DNA of 64,000 nt from Rhyacichthys aspro (taxonomy: Eukaryota > Chordata > Actinopteri > Gobiiformes > Rhyacichthyidae), in assembly GCA_036850595.1 (NCBI GenBank), contig CM072166.1, positions 16,758,758 through 16,822,757 on the forward strand. Direction: 5' to 3'. The notes beneath the pieces were generated by a model, which was not told the origin of the DNA, did no database searches, and was given only the letters and a program-made list of their open reading frames with translations. The stretch's first letter is position 1, and every line of letters begins with the position of its first letter. Both the position numbers and the translations under genes were made by a program. Shown here one piece after another: positions 1 through 12,590 of the stretch.

Positions 1-948
1 ACTGAAACGAGTGCTATGAAAGAGAACTTTAGGTTACTTGCGTAACCCCAGGTATTTGAGCAGCATGACATGTCGCAACAGACCGCCCTTTACCTTTACT
101 GCTGGGGTGAAGTGAGAAGAGGCCATTTAACAACTGGTGATATAGTGTCAGTGGCTTATATTGCAGGGTGCTGACACGACATCATTACTGCCAGCCTCAG
201 AACTGATGTAGTTGCACCTTTTTCTCTTTTTGGCCAAAGTGCCCCTCTGATGACAAACTAATAAAATTTGTTTTGGTTGTTTCAAATGAATCATAAATAT
301 CCTATTATTATGGAACATGTGGTGACGGTTTTCGGCTTAGGCATCACATATAGTGTAGTATCATCTCATGCCACAATGAAATAAAAACTCGCACTTGCTC
401 CATAAACTCTTGTCTGTGTCCCTCCTTCTCTCACAGCCTCCGCAGGACGCAGCCTGACGCAGCCTGACACAGTCTGACACCACTGCACATTCAAATAACA
501 GAGTTTTTTAGAAAAGTCTTTTAGAAAATTAGGCATTCCTTACTACATTGCCTCATTTTACATCACAAACCCAACTGGCAACGGCAAATAAACAAAAAGA
601 CTCACTCTACAAATACTGGTATTGCACCTTGCCCCTCTTTCTCTTATAGCCCAGCAGCCTGGTGACACTGCACATTTATTTAACTGAGTTTCTGGCTTCT
701 ACTTGTCATTTCAATAAGGAAGGTGTGACTTCATTGTCAGATAACTGACCTGATGCATGGCTCTAGGAAAATTGTACATTAATTGAGATTCCAGAAGTAT
801 TAATATTGAGCGTTGCAATAAAGATACATATGCAATGCATGGTGTGGTCCTAAAACACTTGGTTTGAGTGTGGTGCCCTTTTTTTTTTTTTACTGTTTTT
901 ACCCCTAAAAATGTGCACGTCCCTGAAAACAAGTGCTATGAAAGAGAA
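1..948. repeat. Non-coding flank bounded by short direct repeats
   Basis: No coding exon is visible here. A stretch of about 27 bp around positions 2-28, with core GTGCTATGAAAGAGAACT, recurs at 922-949. The interior is therefore flanked by near-identical direct repeats, as after an insertion with a long target-site duplication or a local tandem duplication. A second, diverged internal repeat pairs the stretch near 476-510 with that near 663-690 (both contain CACTGCACATT). The first exons of SULT-a, whose last exons start at 1421, are not found here and must lie left of the window or be absent. The element type is unknown. Confidence 0.45.
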
Positions 949-2012
949 CTACAATTAATAAACTTATGCAAAATTAACAGCACCACAGAATCAGAAGTCT
1001 AATGAGTGGGTATGAATATAACGCAGGTAATCCCAAATAAGCTCCAACTAGAGGATATCACTAGTCAAAGTTAATTGCTCAATGTATGTTCATGCTCCAA
1101 TCAGTTGTGCCTCTTGAGTGGACACTACTTTCACTCTTTCTTGGCTGACAGATGTGCAACAAAGCCTGATTATGTACATGTAGAGTGGCGTTATCTGAGT
1201 CTGTTACTATCATTATATGAAGCAGCAAATTTGTTCCATTGAAATTCCTGAGATGTTGAAATTTTATGTGGCTAAACGTTGTTGCTCAGTTTGACATGGT
1301 GGATCCAAAGTATGCCAGTAATTTTCACTATGGTTTGTCCTTGAGTTAATACTTACTAGTCTAGTATGACTAATGCATTTAGGCACTGCTTTTATGACTC
1401 AATCTGATATCACACTACAGGTCATCTACGTCATGAGGAACCCTAAAGATGTCTTCATATCTGCCTTTTACTACTTTGACATGAGCAGCCATCTTGTCAG
1501 CCCAGGCCCGCAGAGAGAGTTCCTTCACAAGTTCCTCAATGGAGACAGTTATGTTCAACTTTGTACTCACTTGTATTCCTTACAGAACATACAGAAAATA
1601 CAGATCATACTGTTTGATTTTCATGATTCTATGTGGATCTCTTTTTAGTTGCTTATGGCTCTTGGTTTGACCATGTGAAAAGTTGGATCAATGCTGAAGA
1701 CAAAAGTCACATATTCTACATTTCCTATGAAGAAATGAGTATGGTAAGTCTCACTTTTGTGACACCATTTTAAAACTCCTCTAGAAAACATAACCTGTGT
1801 CTCTCTGTGATGCAGGACTTGAAGCGGTCTGTGAGCAGAATTGCAAAGTTCATGAACAAACCTCAGGAGGATGAGGTGATAGAGAGGATCAGTGGAAGGT
1901 GTCTGTTTAAGAACATGAAGAAGAACAACATGTCCAACTACTCAGATGTGAAAATTATGGACCAAACTACATCCCATTTTCTGAGGAAAGGTATATTTCA
2001 GTAGCATACAAC

Positions 2013-2868
2013 TAGGGATGCACTGATCTGATATTCAGATCCAAAACTAGTCCCACTCCACACAGAAAAGCTGGATCAGATACTGGTCATTGGAGTAAAT
2101 ACATAGGTCCATCTACAATGTGTAACTCTTTGTCTGTGGTGCGTATACTGTCAGGTCTTGGGGGAAGATGACAAAATGGAGAAAGTCAAATCAGCGGTGT
2201 GGAGATATACTTTTATTATAAATTATTCAATGGGGTGCACAGTAGCAGAGTGCGCAACTGCTTCACAGCAATAAGGTTGTTGGTCCGCTGACCAACACTC
2301 CATCTTTCTGTGAGGAGTCTGCATGTCCTTCCCATGTTACCTTAGGTTCTCTCCAGGTTCTCCAGCTTCCTCCTGCCGCCCAAAGACATACATAGGTGAA
2401 CTGATGACTCTAAAGTGCCCCAAGTGGATGAATGTAAGAGTGATGGTTATCTGTCAGTGTCTGCGTCTAATTGTCAGCCCTGCGACCAACTGGCCATTGT
2501 CCAGGGACTGTCTACTGACTTATATGATTAACATTTGTGAGGTCTCAGAACAGAAAGGACAGAAAGCTGCTGTTGCAAGACAAATTTAATTTAATTCATT
2601 TATAATGTAAAAACACTGAAGCTACAGTCCCTAAAAATCCAACAGCTGGTTTATTAACTTGTTTTCCAACTGAGGAAGATTTCTCTTCCGTTTGGTTTCA
2701 CCCCCATCTCCATAATGGGTCATGTCAAAAATACAAGAGTCTTTATTTATATGATAGACTATATGTTAAAATACCTCTTGGATCGGATCGGTATCTGATA
2801 CCTGCAGATAAAAGCACATGGGTGAGGATCTGGATCTGTACAGAAAAATCTGGATTGGTGCATCCCTA
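2013..2868. mobile_element. hAT-type miniature transposon in the last SULT-a intron
   Basis: The element starts TAGGGATGCACTGATC and ends with the inverse, GATTGGTGCATCCCTA. It is flanked by an imperfect 8-bp target duplication, CATACAAC against AATAGAAC. The equivalent SULT-b intron has the empty site (ATACAACAGC near 12310), which supports insertion after the two paralogues split. It has no transposase. A SINE is nested inside. The TIR and the 8-bp duplication point to hAT. Confidence 0.8.
2232..2510 (+). mobile_element. tRNA-derived SINE, diverged
   Basis: This stretch begins GGGGTGCACAGTAGCAGAG. It continues through motifs shared with the copy at 54858-55213: TTCTCCAGCTTCCTCC, GACTCTAAAGTGCCCC and a CTGCGACCAACTGGCCATTG-like body. 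That other copy retains a box-B-like GTTTGATCCCC stretch. The family is a common teleost tRNA-type SINE; the exact family name is not assigned. It is nested inside the hAT miniature element. Confidence 0.65.
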
Positions 2869-3792
2869 AATAGAACAGCAATTTACATTTAGCAATAATT
2901 AAATATAAGACTATCGACAGAAAATTTTGCTGCTTGCTGTGTTTCAGGAATTGTTGGAGACTGGAAAAATCATCTAACGGAGGCAGAAGCTGAGATCTTT
3001 GACAATTTTACAAAAGAAAACAGAAGATATCCATTACAAGTTTATATGGGATTAATGACAATCGGTGAGGGTTGCTGGTGATATTGGTTGGGCAAACAAA
3101 AGCATTCATATGGATCATATGGAAAAGGTCAGACTACAGTAATATAATATTTGGGACACTGCGTTACAAGAGGGTCAGATTTGAAAATGTGAAAATGCCC
3201 AAGGCCACTCTACCTGATGTTTTCTGAACCATGAATGACCAAATAAATGTCTCTGAATCTCTGAATAATTATAATGCTTATGATGGGTACTGACACATTG
3301 TCTACCAACAAATTCAACACATACATATCCTTCCACATCAGATTGTTCATAATGTCATCTACAGGCACATAACATCAACAATTAGCGGTAAGTATTTGTC
3401 ATAGCTGAATAAATGCCTTTTTAAAGTTTCTTTTCAAATAGAATGTTCTTATTTTTGTTAACCATCACACAGGTAACCGGGTATCAGGAAAGCCTAAGGC
3501 TGTATGAAATCTCACCCCTGGGCCGGACCCCAGCCATGTCTGGCATACCCACAACCTTTTGAGATGTTAATGCTAAATGTATCCAATAATGCTAACATGT
3601 TCTAAGATCATCCATGAGATGATTAAAAAAAATCTAAATGGAAAGATATTTCAGCTACACACAGCTAACTATAACTATATCACAACACTGTCTGTAATAT
3701 CTGTAGCATGTGAATAAGTGCATAATTGCCAAATAAATAAATAAGTTAATAAGAAGTTATAAACTATTTATAAATAGTTTGTTCTAAATAAT

Positions 3793-5610
3793 GCCACCCA
3801 CGCAGTAGTCCGTGAACTACTCACTCAATACAAAGATAAAGGGCACGAGATATACATGGATAGCTACTACATGTCACCAGCCATTGCCAGTGAATTAGCT
3901 GAACGTGACACTGGTTTATGTGGGACAGTAAGGTGCACAAGGCAAGGAATGCCAAGAAGCTTGAGACCCCCTGCCTTACGGTTGAAACAAGGAGATGACC
4001 CAGTGTTTCTGAGGAAGGGCAAACTGCTGGCTTGTGCGTGGCATGACACTAAACGCCTCACAATGTTATCAACACTTCATGGGAGTGGCTGTGTCCATAA
4101 GAGAATCAGAACAAAAAACAGCCCTAGTGGGTTTCGCACAATAAACAGACCAGTGTGTGTTGACAAGTACAACAGCTTTATGGGGGGAGTAGACAGATCT
4201 GACCAGAGGATGAAAAACTACTTATTTCCACATCGGTCAAGGAAGTGGTACAACCGCATTTTCAATGCTATTATAAGCATTAGTGTTGTCAACTCACACA
4301 TCATATATTCTAAGTGTACCCCTGACTCACACAAGTCACTAAAGGCCTTCATCCAGGACATTATCACTGAATTACAGGCAGGTCACACCAAGATGAAAAG
4401 CAGCAAAGGAGGGCGGCCTTTCTCAGAGGGGGGAGAGATGCCACTAAGACTGACTGAACGTCACTGGCTTTACCAAAACCAATGAATGTCCAGATTGTGT
4501 TGTCTGCTCAGATCGATCTTGCCCCAAAGGCAGAGTACAGACAAGGTACAGGTGCCGTGAGTGTGGGAGTCCTGGGCTGAAGCACCTCCCACACTGTGCA
4601 GTGAGTTGCACTTTCCCTCGACACAGCTGTCAACCCTCCGGCAGGTTTTGAGAAAGCTGTTTTTTCAAAACTGAAAGAGGTCCAAATCACGGTTCCTCTG
4701 TGTCTGATCATGGTTACTGGTTGATGGGCTTACATGACTCGCCATCGCAGGGCCTCTGCCTGCTTCCACCTCTGGTCCATGTGGATGGTTCCTGCGCACT
4801 GCGAGTTTGCCTCTGTGGCCCGGGGTAGAGAGGCCTTCCCCTGGCCAGACCCGTGGGATGTGAGACCCAGACATCCCGTCAGTCCCAGGTGTCATACGAC
4901 AGAGCCCCTCCACCTGGGGGCCCGGCCACAGAGTGGGGGAATTATCCGGAAGACACTTTTTTTCTCAAAGCCTGACTAAGAGCCGCCCCTAGGTCATGTT
5001 GACTCATGACAGGGGGGTTCAATGTATCCTACCCTTTTCTGACCCGGCCAACAAGCCTGCCGGACTTAACTGGATAGAGCACCTGTGAGGTCCTTTATCA
5101 CACTTGAAACCACAACCTGTCTCTGAGTTTCTGTCCGCACGAAACTACCCAAAAGATGGGCTGAATTATGCATGGGCTGGGTGAAGCCAGACGGGAAACT
5201 CATGTGGAGTTTTCCATGGTTATAGGAGCGAAAGACTAATAGAACCAGCAGTATCCAGATAGCTGGCACTTGAAGTCATGTGAGTAGTCTAGTGGGCCAC
5301 GTTTGTAAGCAGAACTGGGTGTCCTTCCCAGAGCTGTGGGTTACCATGTCCCCATAGAAATAGTTCACCTCCTGGTAGAATAAAACACACTGCCGTAGAA
5401 AGACAGAGATGGAGCGGGAAGAAGCAGGAGTCAAAGCGTGGAGCTGGTGCACGTGTAGTACCAGGGGCACTCTTTTTAGCCCGTTTTGACTGGCTCCAGA
5501 GCCCCTGTGAGGCTGTGGTTCTATCCCCTGGCTTCAACTTTATTTTAGACGGGAGCAATCACACGGGGGAGCCAGCTACCAGTAAAAAACCTCGGCACCT
5601 AAAGGGTTAA
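3793..5610 (+). mobile_element. piggyBac transposon, 5'-truncated, copy A
   Basis: A piggyBac-type (DDE_Tnp_1_7) transposase fragment runs in frame from 3793 to its stop at 4483-4485. It includes the YMDSYYMSP segment carrying one catalytic Asp, the GTVRCTRQGMP stretch, and the family hallmark MGGVDRSDQR. The cysteine-rich C-terminal zinc domain (CPDCVVC...CPKGRVQTRYRCRECG) follows at about 4486-4640 but in the +1 frame, so it is separated by a frameshift. The right end reads GGCACCTAAAGGG and abuts TTAA at 5607-5610, the expected piggyBac target site. No left terminus or N-terminal half was found. Dead element. Confidence 0.85.
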
Positions 5611-6513
<903 letters not shown>

Positions 6514-6943
6514 TTAAGAACACCTGCAGAGGCCAGGTTCAGTTCACTTACATCAATATGAAAGTGAAAACATGTAAAATGATCTAATCAAAGGGTATTT
6601 GTATTCAGGAACAAGGAAGTGATAAATGTAAAAAATGAAAAAAGGGACAAACCGTAGAGTGAAACAAGGATGTGTTGTCAATAAAAGAATGTTTGATCCA
6701 GCCATAATGTACTGATGCTCTTTTGTCTTGAGACACACCTATTAACCGAATGAAAATGATGGCATGTGAACACCCCCCCACCCCCACACTCTCACATCTT
6801 CATGAGACCTAAACGTAAAGTTTGAAAGATGACTGACTGTGCAGTTGTTGTTTTGATCTCTCTATTGACAGTTGAATAAATAAAAACATCTTTAGTTCCC
6901 CAGGTCTGGCCGGAAAAAAAATTAATGTAAAAGAGCCCCACCT

Positions 6944-7200
6944 AGCAAACTGCTGTCTTTACTAATTAATATGATTTACAGTAGTGATGCTAGACAAACA
7001 ACTGCATTGGTTTTTTGAATTTGCCACTTTGAGGTATTGATTTCTCTTCCCTTTGGTTTGATCAGTGCTGACCTCTGTCTGGCTTATTGCACTAGATGAT
7101 TAAAAAAAAGAATAAAATAATTTACCCACTCCTTAGTTGGTATTGTACGTCTGTACAAAGTTAAAAGAGTTAGTCTTTTCTTTCTTTTTATTCAAGTCTT
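6944..7200. repeat. Repeat fragment inverted relative to 9050-9260
   Basis: The stretch containing AGCAAACTGCTGTCTTTACT and ATTAATATGATTTACA is the reverse complement of sequence at about 9200-9256. The pair continues through the CTCTTCCCTTTGGTTT / AGAGAAATC blocks. The two arms bracket the first two coding exons of SULT-b. Both arms look like pieces of the same hAT-type family as the miniature element at 2013-2868. Confidence 0.6.
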
Positions 7201-7576
7201 TTCATATAACAACACTATAAAATACTGTATACAATATGTTTACTAGGGTCTTTATTGTTTTATATTACAATACAGATTGTATATATATATATATATATAT
7301 ATATAAGCCACTTAATTTTCATAGGTCTTACCTACACAGTCAAATTCAAGTTTCTTGAAATAATAAAAAAAAACTCAGGTTCAGTGTGTGATGTAACAAA
7401 CTAGAGTATGAACTGTTTTGAGATTTGTTTTAATCATGAACAATTAGTCTGGTTCCAGTGAAATATGACTTGATCACAAGCATTTTTTGGAACAAGTTTC
7501 ACATCCTTATACCATTGCAAGTGGGATGATAGGTTTCCTGAATAACATGTTTGACATGTTTACCAAGCTGACAGAA

Positions 7577-7582
7577 TATAAA
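7577..7582 (+). promoter_or_regulatory. Probable TATA box of SULT-b, copy A
   Basis: TATAAA lies 33 bp before the ATG at 7615, in an AT-rich run preceding GAGAAAGACCCAGC. The same arrangement occurs before 32775 in copy B. So short a 5' UTR is unusual, and an upstream non-coding exon cannot be excluded. Confidence 0.4.
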
Positions 7583-7614
7583 GAGAAAGACCCAGCTGTA
7601 CTGCACTCCTGAAC

Positions 7615-10600
7615 ATGACTGAGGCTGATTTATACACCGTTTACAAAGGGATCTGGGTCCCCAAAGAATTCCACTCTCCCCAGAGCCTGAAATACTTTGA
7701 GGAGTTCACCTTTCGTCCTGATGACATCCTCATAGCAACTTATCCCAAATCAGGTAAATGTCTATTTCAAGTCTTAACAAATCTCAAAGTTCAAAGTGTA
7801 GTTAGCTGTTATTGGTTGACATGTTGTTTTCTCACAGGTACAACATGGACACAGGAGATCATCCCTCTGATCATGAGCGGAGGAGACCCAGCCTCTGTGG
7901 AGACTCTCCCCAACATCCAGCGTTGTCCTTGGGTAGAGGAGACTGAAGCTTGCAGACTCCAGCTGGAAGAGAGGCCGTCTCCTCGAATATTAACCACACA
8001 CTTTAACTACCACATGATGCCAGAGTCTTTCTTCAAAGTTAAACCCAAGGTAGGTAAGCCCTTGTTGCTAAACATTTAGTTTTAAAGGTATAAGTCAGGG
8101 GTGCCTAATACATTGATCGCAATAGGTAGATCACACATGTAGTGCGGATGGATCGCCTATTAAAAAAAAGAAGAAGAAATGTCTATCATCTATTCTCCCT
8201 ATGGCAGGGATTGTTCCTATCACAATTTTAAAAATGTACATTCAAAATTATATCACAATATTTCTAGAAATTTTGCAATAACGGTATGTGACTAGCCATA
8301 CTCACTAATCTCTCAGCATATGCCAACTTCCAGGTGACAGAAACGTTTTTTTGGAGGTTTCTGTCCAGTGAAGGATGTCCATGAGATAGGCATGAACCTG
8401 ACAATCTCAGTACCATCAACATGAGATGGACAAGAATGATTTTTGGGCTAAAAGTTATGCAGGGTGGCTTTGCAATACTGAAGGCTTTATGCCAAGGCCA
8501 CTTGTGATCATTGATATGGGCACCATATTTTACACTAGAAAAATCTACTATGTTTTATTTTTTAACCTGAAACATGATGACTTATGGCTCCAATCAGCTG
8601 AGCCTCTTGAGTGGACACTACTTTCACTTAAACATTTTGTATATGAATGTATCATTTTGAAAAAGTAAACTATAGAGTATAGTTAATTTCGAAATAGAAA
8701 GAACAACAAAATATTTTCTAGTATTTTTAACTAGGGATGCACCAATTCAGCTTTTTAGTACCGATCCAGATCCTGATCCCAGTCCAGGTGGTTTGAGTAT
8801 CTGCGTATCAGATACTAATCTGATCCAACTTGTATTTGAATATATATCATATAAATAAAGACTCTTGTATTTGTCACATGACTCATTATGTAGATGGGGG
8901 TTATTATTACATTTTACTGTTATGAGTAGATTTGTCCAACTAAAAAGAAAGTAATGACCAGATCTTTTACGATTATATAGAGATACAATATCAACTTGAT
9001 AAAGAGTAATTCATTTTATTTATGATTAATTTTGTACGATTCTTGTGGTAGCTACTATATCTCAGAGGTCAGCACTGGTGAAACCAAAATGAAGAGAAAT
9101 CTTCGTCAGGAGGAAGACAAGTTAATAAACCAGCTGATGGATTTTAGGGACTGTAGCTTCACTGTTTTTACAATAAAATGAATAAGAATAAAATGTGTCT
9201 TTTGGTCAGACCTCACTAATGTAAATCATATTAATGAGTAAAGACAGCAGTTTGCTCCGTAGAGCTATGTGGTAACACTAAGAGGGGCTGTGAAATACTA
9301 ACAGTCAGCTTTCCTTTAGCCCACTGCTAACAAGAAGCTGCAATCTGAACAACAGTTAATAACAACTGTGGACAAAGCAGTTGGATATATCACACTGTTC
9401 CCTCTCCCTGATTCACTGACCCTGCTCTGCTCGTGAGTGCACAGCGTGCAGATCCATGTCTCCCTGCTGTTCTCAATAACAACTGAATAGTTTATAATAA
9501 AATCTAAATCATTGATTTGATAAATAGAACAAGAAATAGAACGAGCGCATAGCGGGTGGGAAAAGGTTCATTGTCCAAGGGTCTCAAACTGTGAGTCCAA
9601 GTCAAGTCCCGAGTCCTTGGACCACGAGTCTGAGTATATGGCTAAACATTGTTGCTCAGTTTGACAAGGTGGATTCAAGTGTGTAAGTTAATTTTCACTA
9701 GGGTTAGTCATTGAGTTCTACATTGTGTGTGCTCCACCCACCTACGGGCTTCGCTAATGGTTACCTCTCTGGCGTATGCATGCACCTCTGAGAAAGCTCA
9801 AACATTCACCGCTCCAATCGTGCGCATGCCCTGGCACAGCCTCAGGGGCTACATAAGCCCTCCAGCCCAACACTCTCCCTTCTTCTCTCTCAGCTCCTCT
9901 GGGATACTGAGATAGTTGCCAGCGCAGCACTGTACAACAGTCACCTAGTCCGGTCTCTACTGGGCATGATGGCATCAGCCCACCCGGTGGTGAGCTTGGA
10001 TCTCCTTTACATGGCGCCAGCACTGGTTTGGTCGCCTCTGACTTCATCCCACATGGGACAGGCAGACACGGGTCTCGTCCCCAGCGGCGAGGTTGGTGTA
10101 CCTGGTGTTTGGCGGGTCGCCTCCAACTGGGAGTGCGCCTGGGCTAACCTTGCGCTGCAGCTGGATTCTCGCGAGATTTGGGAGTTTCCCAAACTCTTGT
10201 AAATCCATCTTGTATTGCTCCAAGCAAACTGCTTGAGTCGACGAACCATGGGCTCACTGGACTCTTTTGACCAATGATGTTGCAGCACGAACAGGTAGAG
10301 GCGAGTTTTTAATTTGAAGAAAGCAACAAGCGCTCTCTTCTCTTCTTTGTTATCAACATGGCTACGCCGAAAGACATTAGCGTTGATGGTGCTATCGAAA
10401 CAGTTTTATCAGAAGTAGGGAGTATTTCTTCTTTGAAAGAAGCGCAAAGAGTGGCACGTCATATCGTTGCTATGATTGGTTAAAGAAACCTCATGGAGGC
10501 GGATACTAGTCAGTGCTTCATCCAATCAACACCAAGTTTTTGACAGAAGGCCCCTCCCTTTTGCAAACACTTTCAACGGGAGCCTTCCCAGATGGTACTG

Positions 10601-12488
10601 CGAAATTAGACTATGTTCTCTGGAGCAGGCCTATCTGGCAGAGTCAGGTTCCGCCTGAGCTGCATCCCACACTAAACAGAAGTGTGGATGCCTCGTTCAT
10701 CGGATGGGGTGGTACTCTCAGCCAGACTGCAGTAGGCCGGACCTGAGAGTTACCATTTGCAGAGAGTGCTCCTGCACTTTGCCCTCAGGCTGGAAGCGAA
10801 ACACGTGATGGTCAGGTCAGACAACACAACAATTGTGGCTTACCTGAACAGGCATGGGGGACCAGGTTCCTCACCCTTCATCGGAGGGAGGGACATCCTG
10901 CTGTGGGCGCGTCATGTGCCCGGGGTGTTCAACTCTGGAGCAGACAGGATGTCCCGAGGGGGTCCTCTGCGTGACAAGTGGCTTGGTGCCCAAGGTTGCG
11001 CGTCAAATATGGCACCAGGCCGACCTATTCGGCCACAGTGCAGAGAATGCACTGTGCCCACCCTGGTTCTCGTTCAGGTTGTCAGACGATCAGCCGCTGG
11101 GGTAGACCCGTTGTGGGTCGTGGGGGGTTTTGGACGCTTCTCAGTACATAGCCCACCCCTTGGTTAAGCGTTTTCTCTGAGGCACTCGTAGGATTAGCCT
11201 CTACACCCATTCGGTGTTGGGTGGGAACCAGAGTCTTGTCGCCTAGTTCTGCGCTGGTTGCATGTTAGTGTTATTGCTGCAACATGTGGCACTCTTGACA
11301 GCTGCCATGGGACGGTAGCTCTCATTTGTGCTGGATCTTGTCAGTGCAGCCATGTTGGGGCCCATATGCTCATAGGAGAGGTGGTCATGGGCCCGGCGAG
11401 AGTGGCGGGTGCTCTTGGGAGAGGCGGTCTGTCCGTATGCTATAGTACTGGGATTATGGGATTATTGGGCTTAACCGTAGAGCCAGGATGCTCTTGGGAG
11501 AGGCAGTCTGGGGCACGGATTGGGTTGGGCCTGTTGGTGATGGTGCCAGACACGATGAATGCGCGGTGAATGCTTTGATCTTTCCCAGAGGTGCTGGCAT
11601 ATGCCAATGAGGTAACCATTAGCAAAGCACATAGGTGGTCTACGCACACACTGGTAGAACTGTAGTTACATATAATTTATACTGAGTCTAACAAGACTAA
11701 TACATTCAGGCACTGCTTTTATGACTAAATCTGATATCACACTACAGGTCATCTACGTCATGAGGAACCCTAAAGATGTCTTCATATCTGCCTTTTACTA
11801 CTTTGACATGAGCAGCCATCTTGTCAGCCCAGGCCCGCAGAGAGAGTTCCTTCACAAGTTCCTCAATGGAGACAGTTATGTTCAACTTGTATTCCTTACA
11901 GAACATACAGAAAATACAGATCATACTGTTTGATTTTCATGATTCTATGTGGATCTCTTTTTAGTTGCTTATGGCTCTTGGTTTGACCATGTGAAAAGTT
12001 GGATCAATGCTGAAGACAAAAGTCACATATTCTACATTTCCTATGAAGAAATGAGTATGGTAAGTCTCACTTTTGTGACAACCATTTTAAAACTCCTCTA
12101 GAAAACATAACCTGTGTCTGTGATGCAGGACTTGAAGCGGTCTGTGAGCAGAATTGCAGAGTTCGTGAACAAACCTCAGAAGGATGAGGTGATAGAGAAG
12201 ATCAGCGAGAGGTGTCTGTTCAAGAACATGAAGAAGAACAACATGTCCAACTACTCAGATCTGAAAAGTATAGACCAGACTACAACACATTTTCTGAGAA
12301 AAGGTACATTTCAATAACATACAACAGCATTTAACATTTAGCAGTAATTAAATATTAGACTGTTGATAGAACATTTCGCTGCTTTCTGTGTTTCAGGAAT
12401 CGTTGGGGATTGGAAAAATCATCTAACGGAGGCAGAAGCTGAGATCTTTGATGATGTTTACAAAAAGAAAATGGAAGATATCCATTAA
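7615..12488 (+). CDS. SULT-b copy A: cytosolic sulfotransferase, SULT2-type, with early stop
   Basis: This enzyme family transfers sulfonate from PAPS to hydroxyl groups of small substrates (steroids and alcohols for SULT2) in the cytosol. Six exons with consistent phases are seen: 7615-7753, 7838-8049, 11748-11874, 11965-12059, 12129-12303 and 12397-12488. The PAPS P-loop TYPKSGTTW is split across exons 1 and 2. The catalytic His sits in ILTTHFNYH. YVMRNPKDVF binds the 3'-phosphate and RKGIVGDWKN closes the cofactor site. The start is the ATG after CCTGAAC. The predicted length is 279 aa. Codon 280 is TAA (12486-12488) where copy B has TAC. This removes the last few residues of the normal C-terminus and the stop-loss extension seen in copy B. 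The core is otherwise intact, so the product could still be active. Intron 2 (about 3.7 kb) holds a DIRS-like element. Confidence 0.88.
8733..9260 (-). mobile_element. hAT-type miniature element, inverted, in SULT-b intron 2, copy A
   Basis: The stretch starts with the TIR TAGGGATGCACCAATTCAG. Its interior (for example near 9085-9165, with GATGGATTTTAGGGACTGTAG) is the reverse complement of the interior of the element at 2013-2868. The far TIR was not located, so the right boundary is approximate. The copy-B equivalent is about 34147-34680. Confidence 0.55.
9715..11660 (+). mobile_element. DIRS-like tyrosine-recombinase retrotransposon remnant, copy A
   Basis: The element is bounded by long inverted repeats: 9715-9837 and 11543-11660 are reverse complements at roughly 80% or better, including GCTAATGGTTACCTC. 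Inverted termini on a retroelement are characteristic of DIRS. The interior encodes fragments of the DIRS reverse transcriptase/RNase H region: LLGMMASAHPVVSLDLLYM (about 9957-10018), VDASFIGWGG (about 10686-10715), and VRSDNTTIVAYLNRHGG with HVPGVFNSGADRMSRG (about 10811-10965). There are several frameshifts and stops, and most of the coding region is missing. No recombinase ORF is seen. The corresponding SULT-a intron lacks it, giving an empty site near 1345-1360. Confidence 0.75.
10358..10483 (+). CDS. 41-codon ORF, RecQ-helicase-like N-terminus, copy A
   Basis: An ATG in a good Kozak context (AACATGG) opens a 41-codon frame beginning MATPKDISVDG and ending VAMIG, then TAA. The segment TVLSEVGSISSLKEAQR resembles the N-terminus of RecQ-like helicases that occur as gene fragments in fish repeats; this is a recollection of family pattern, not an alignment. 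It lies inside the DIRS-like element. A TCTCGCGAGA promoter palindrome lies upstream at 10167-10176. It could be a captured 5' gene fragment or chance. The same ORF is at 35466-35591, with one Q to K change. Confidence 0.35.
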   Translation: MATPKDISVDGAIETVLSEVGSISSLKEAQRVARHIVAMIG

Positions 12489-12590
12489 ATGTTTAAATGG
12501 GATTTAAGACAATCGGTGAAGGCTGCTGGTGATATTGGGTGGGCAAACAAAAGCATTCATATGGATCAAAACGTCAGACTACAGTAATAT

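Larger units (their letters stand above)
1421..3081 (+). pseudogene. SULT-a copy A: 3' exons of a SULT2-type sulfotransferase, last exon frameshifted
   Basis: Four exons are seen: 1421-1547, 1649-1743, 1816-1990 and 2948-3081. The sizes 127, 95 and 175 bp and their phases are those of cytosolic sulfotransferase genes. The first exon holds the 3'-phosphoadenosine-binding motif YVMRNPKDVFISAF. The last exon begins with the PAPS-binding and dimer region RKGIVGDWKNHLT. Compared with copy B (26150-26259), the last exon has lost one T and one A in homopolymer runs near 3010-3025. The C-terminal FYKKK segment is therefore replaced by an out-of-frame tail ending at TGA 3079-3081. The exons carrying the P-loop and catalytic His are not in the window. 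The family is certain; the subfamily (SULT2 of fish) is inferred from overall similarity. Confidence 0.85.

Noticed and set aside
2323..2589. An 88-codon plus-strand frame
   Set aside because: It lies inside the SINE nested in the hAT miniature element.
4734..5558. Several GC-rich open frames downstream of the piggyBac transposase
   Set aside because: They overlap on both strands, match no family and lie within the non-coding 3' part of the transposon.
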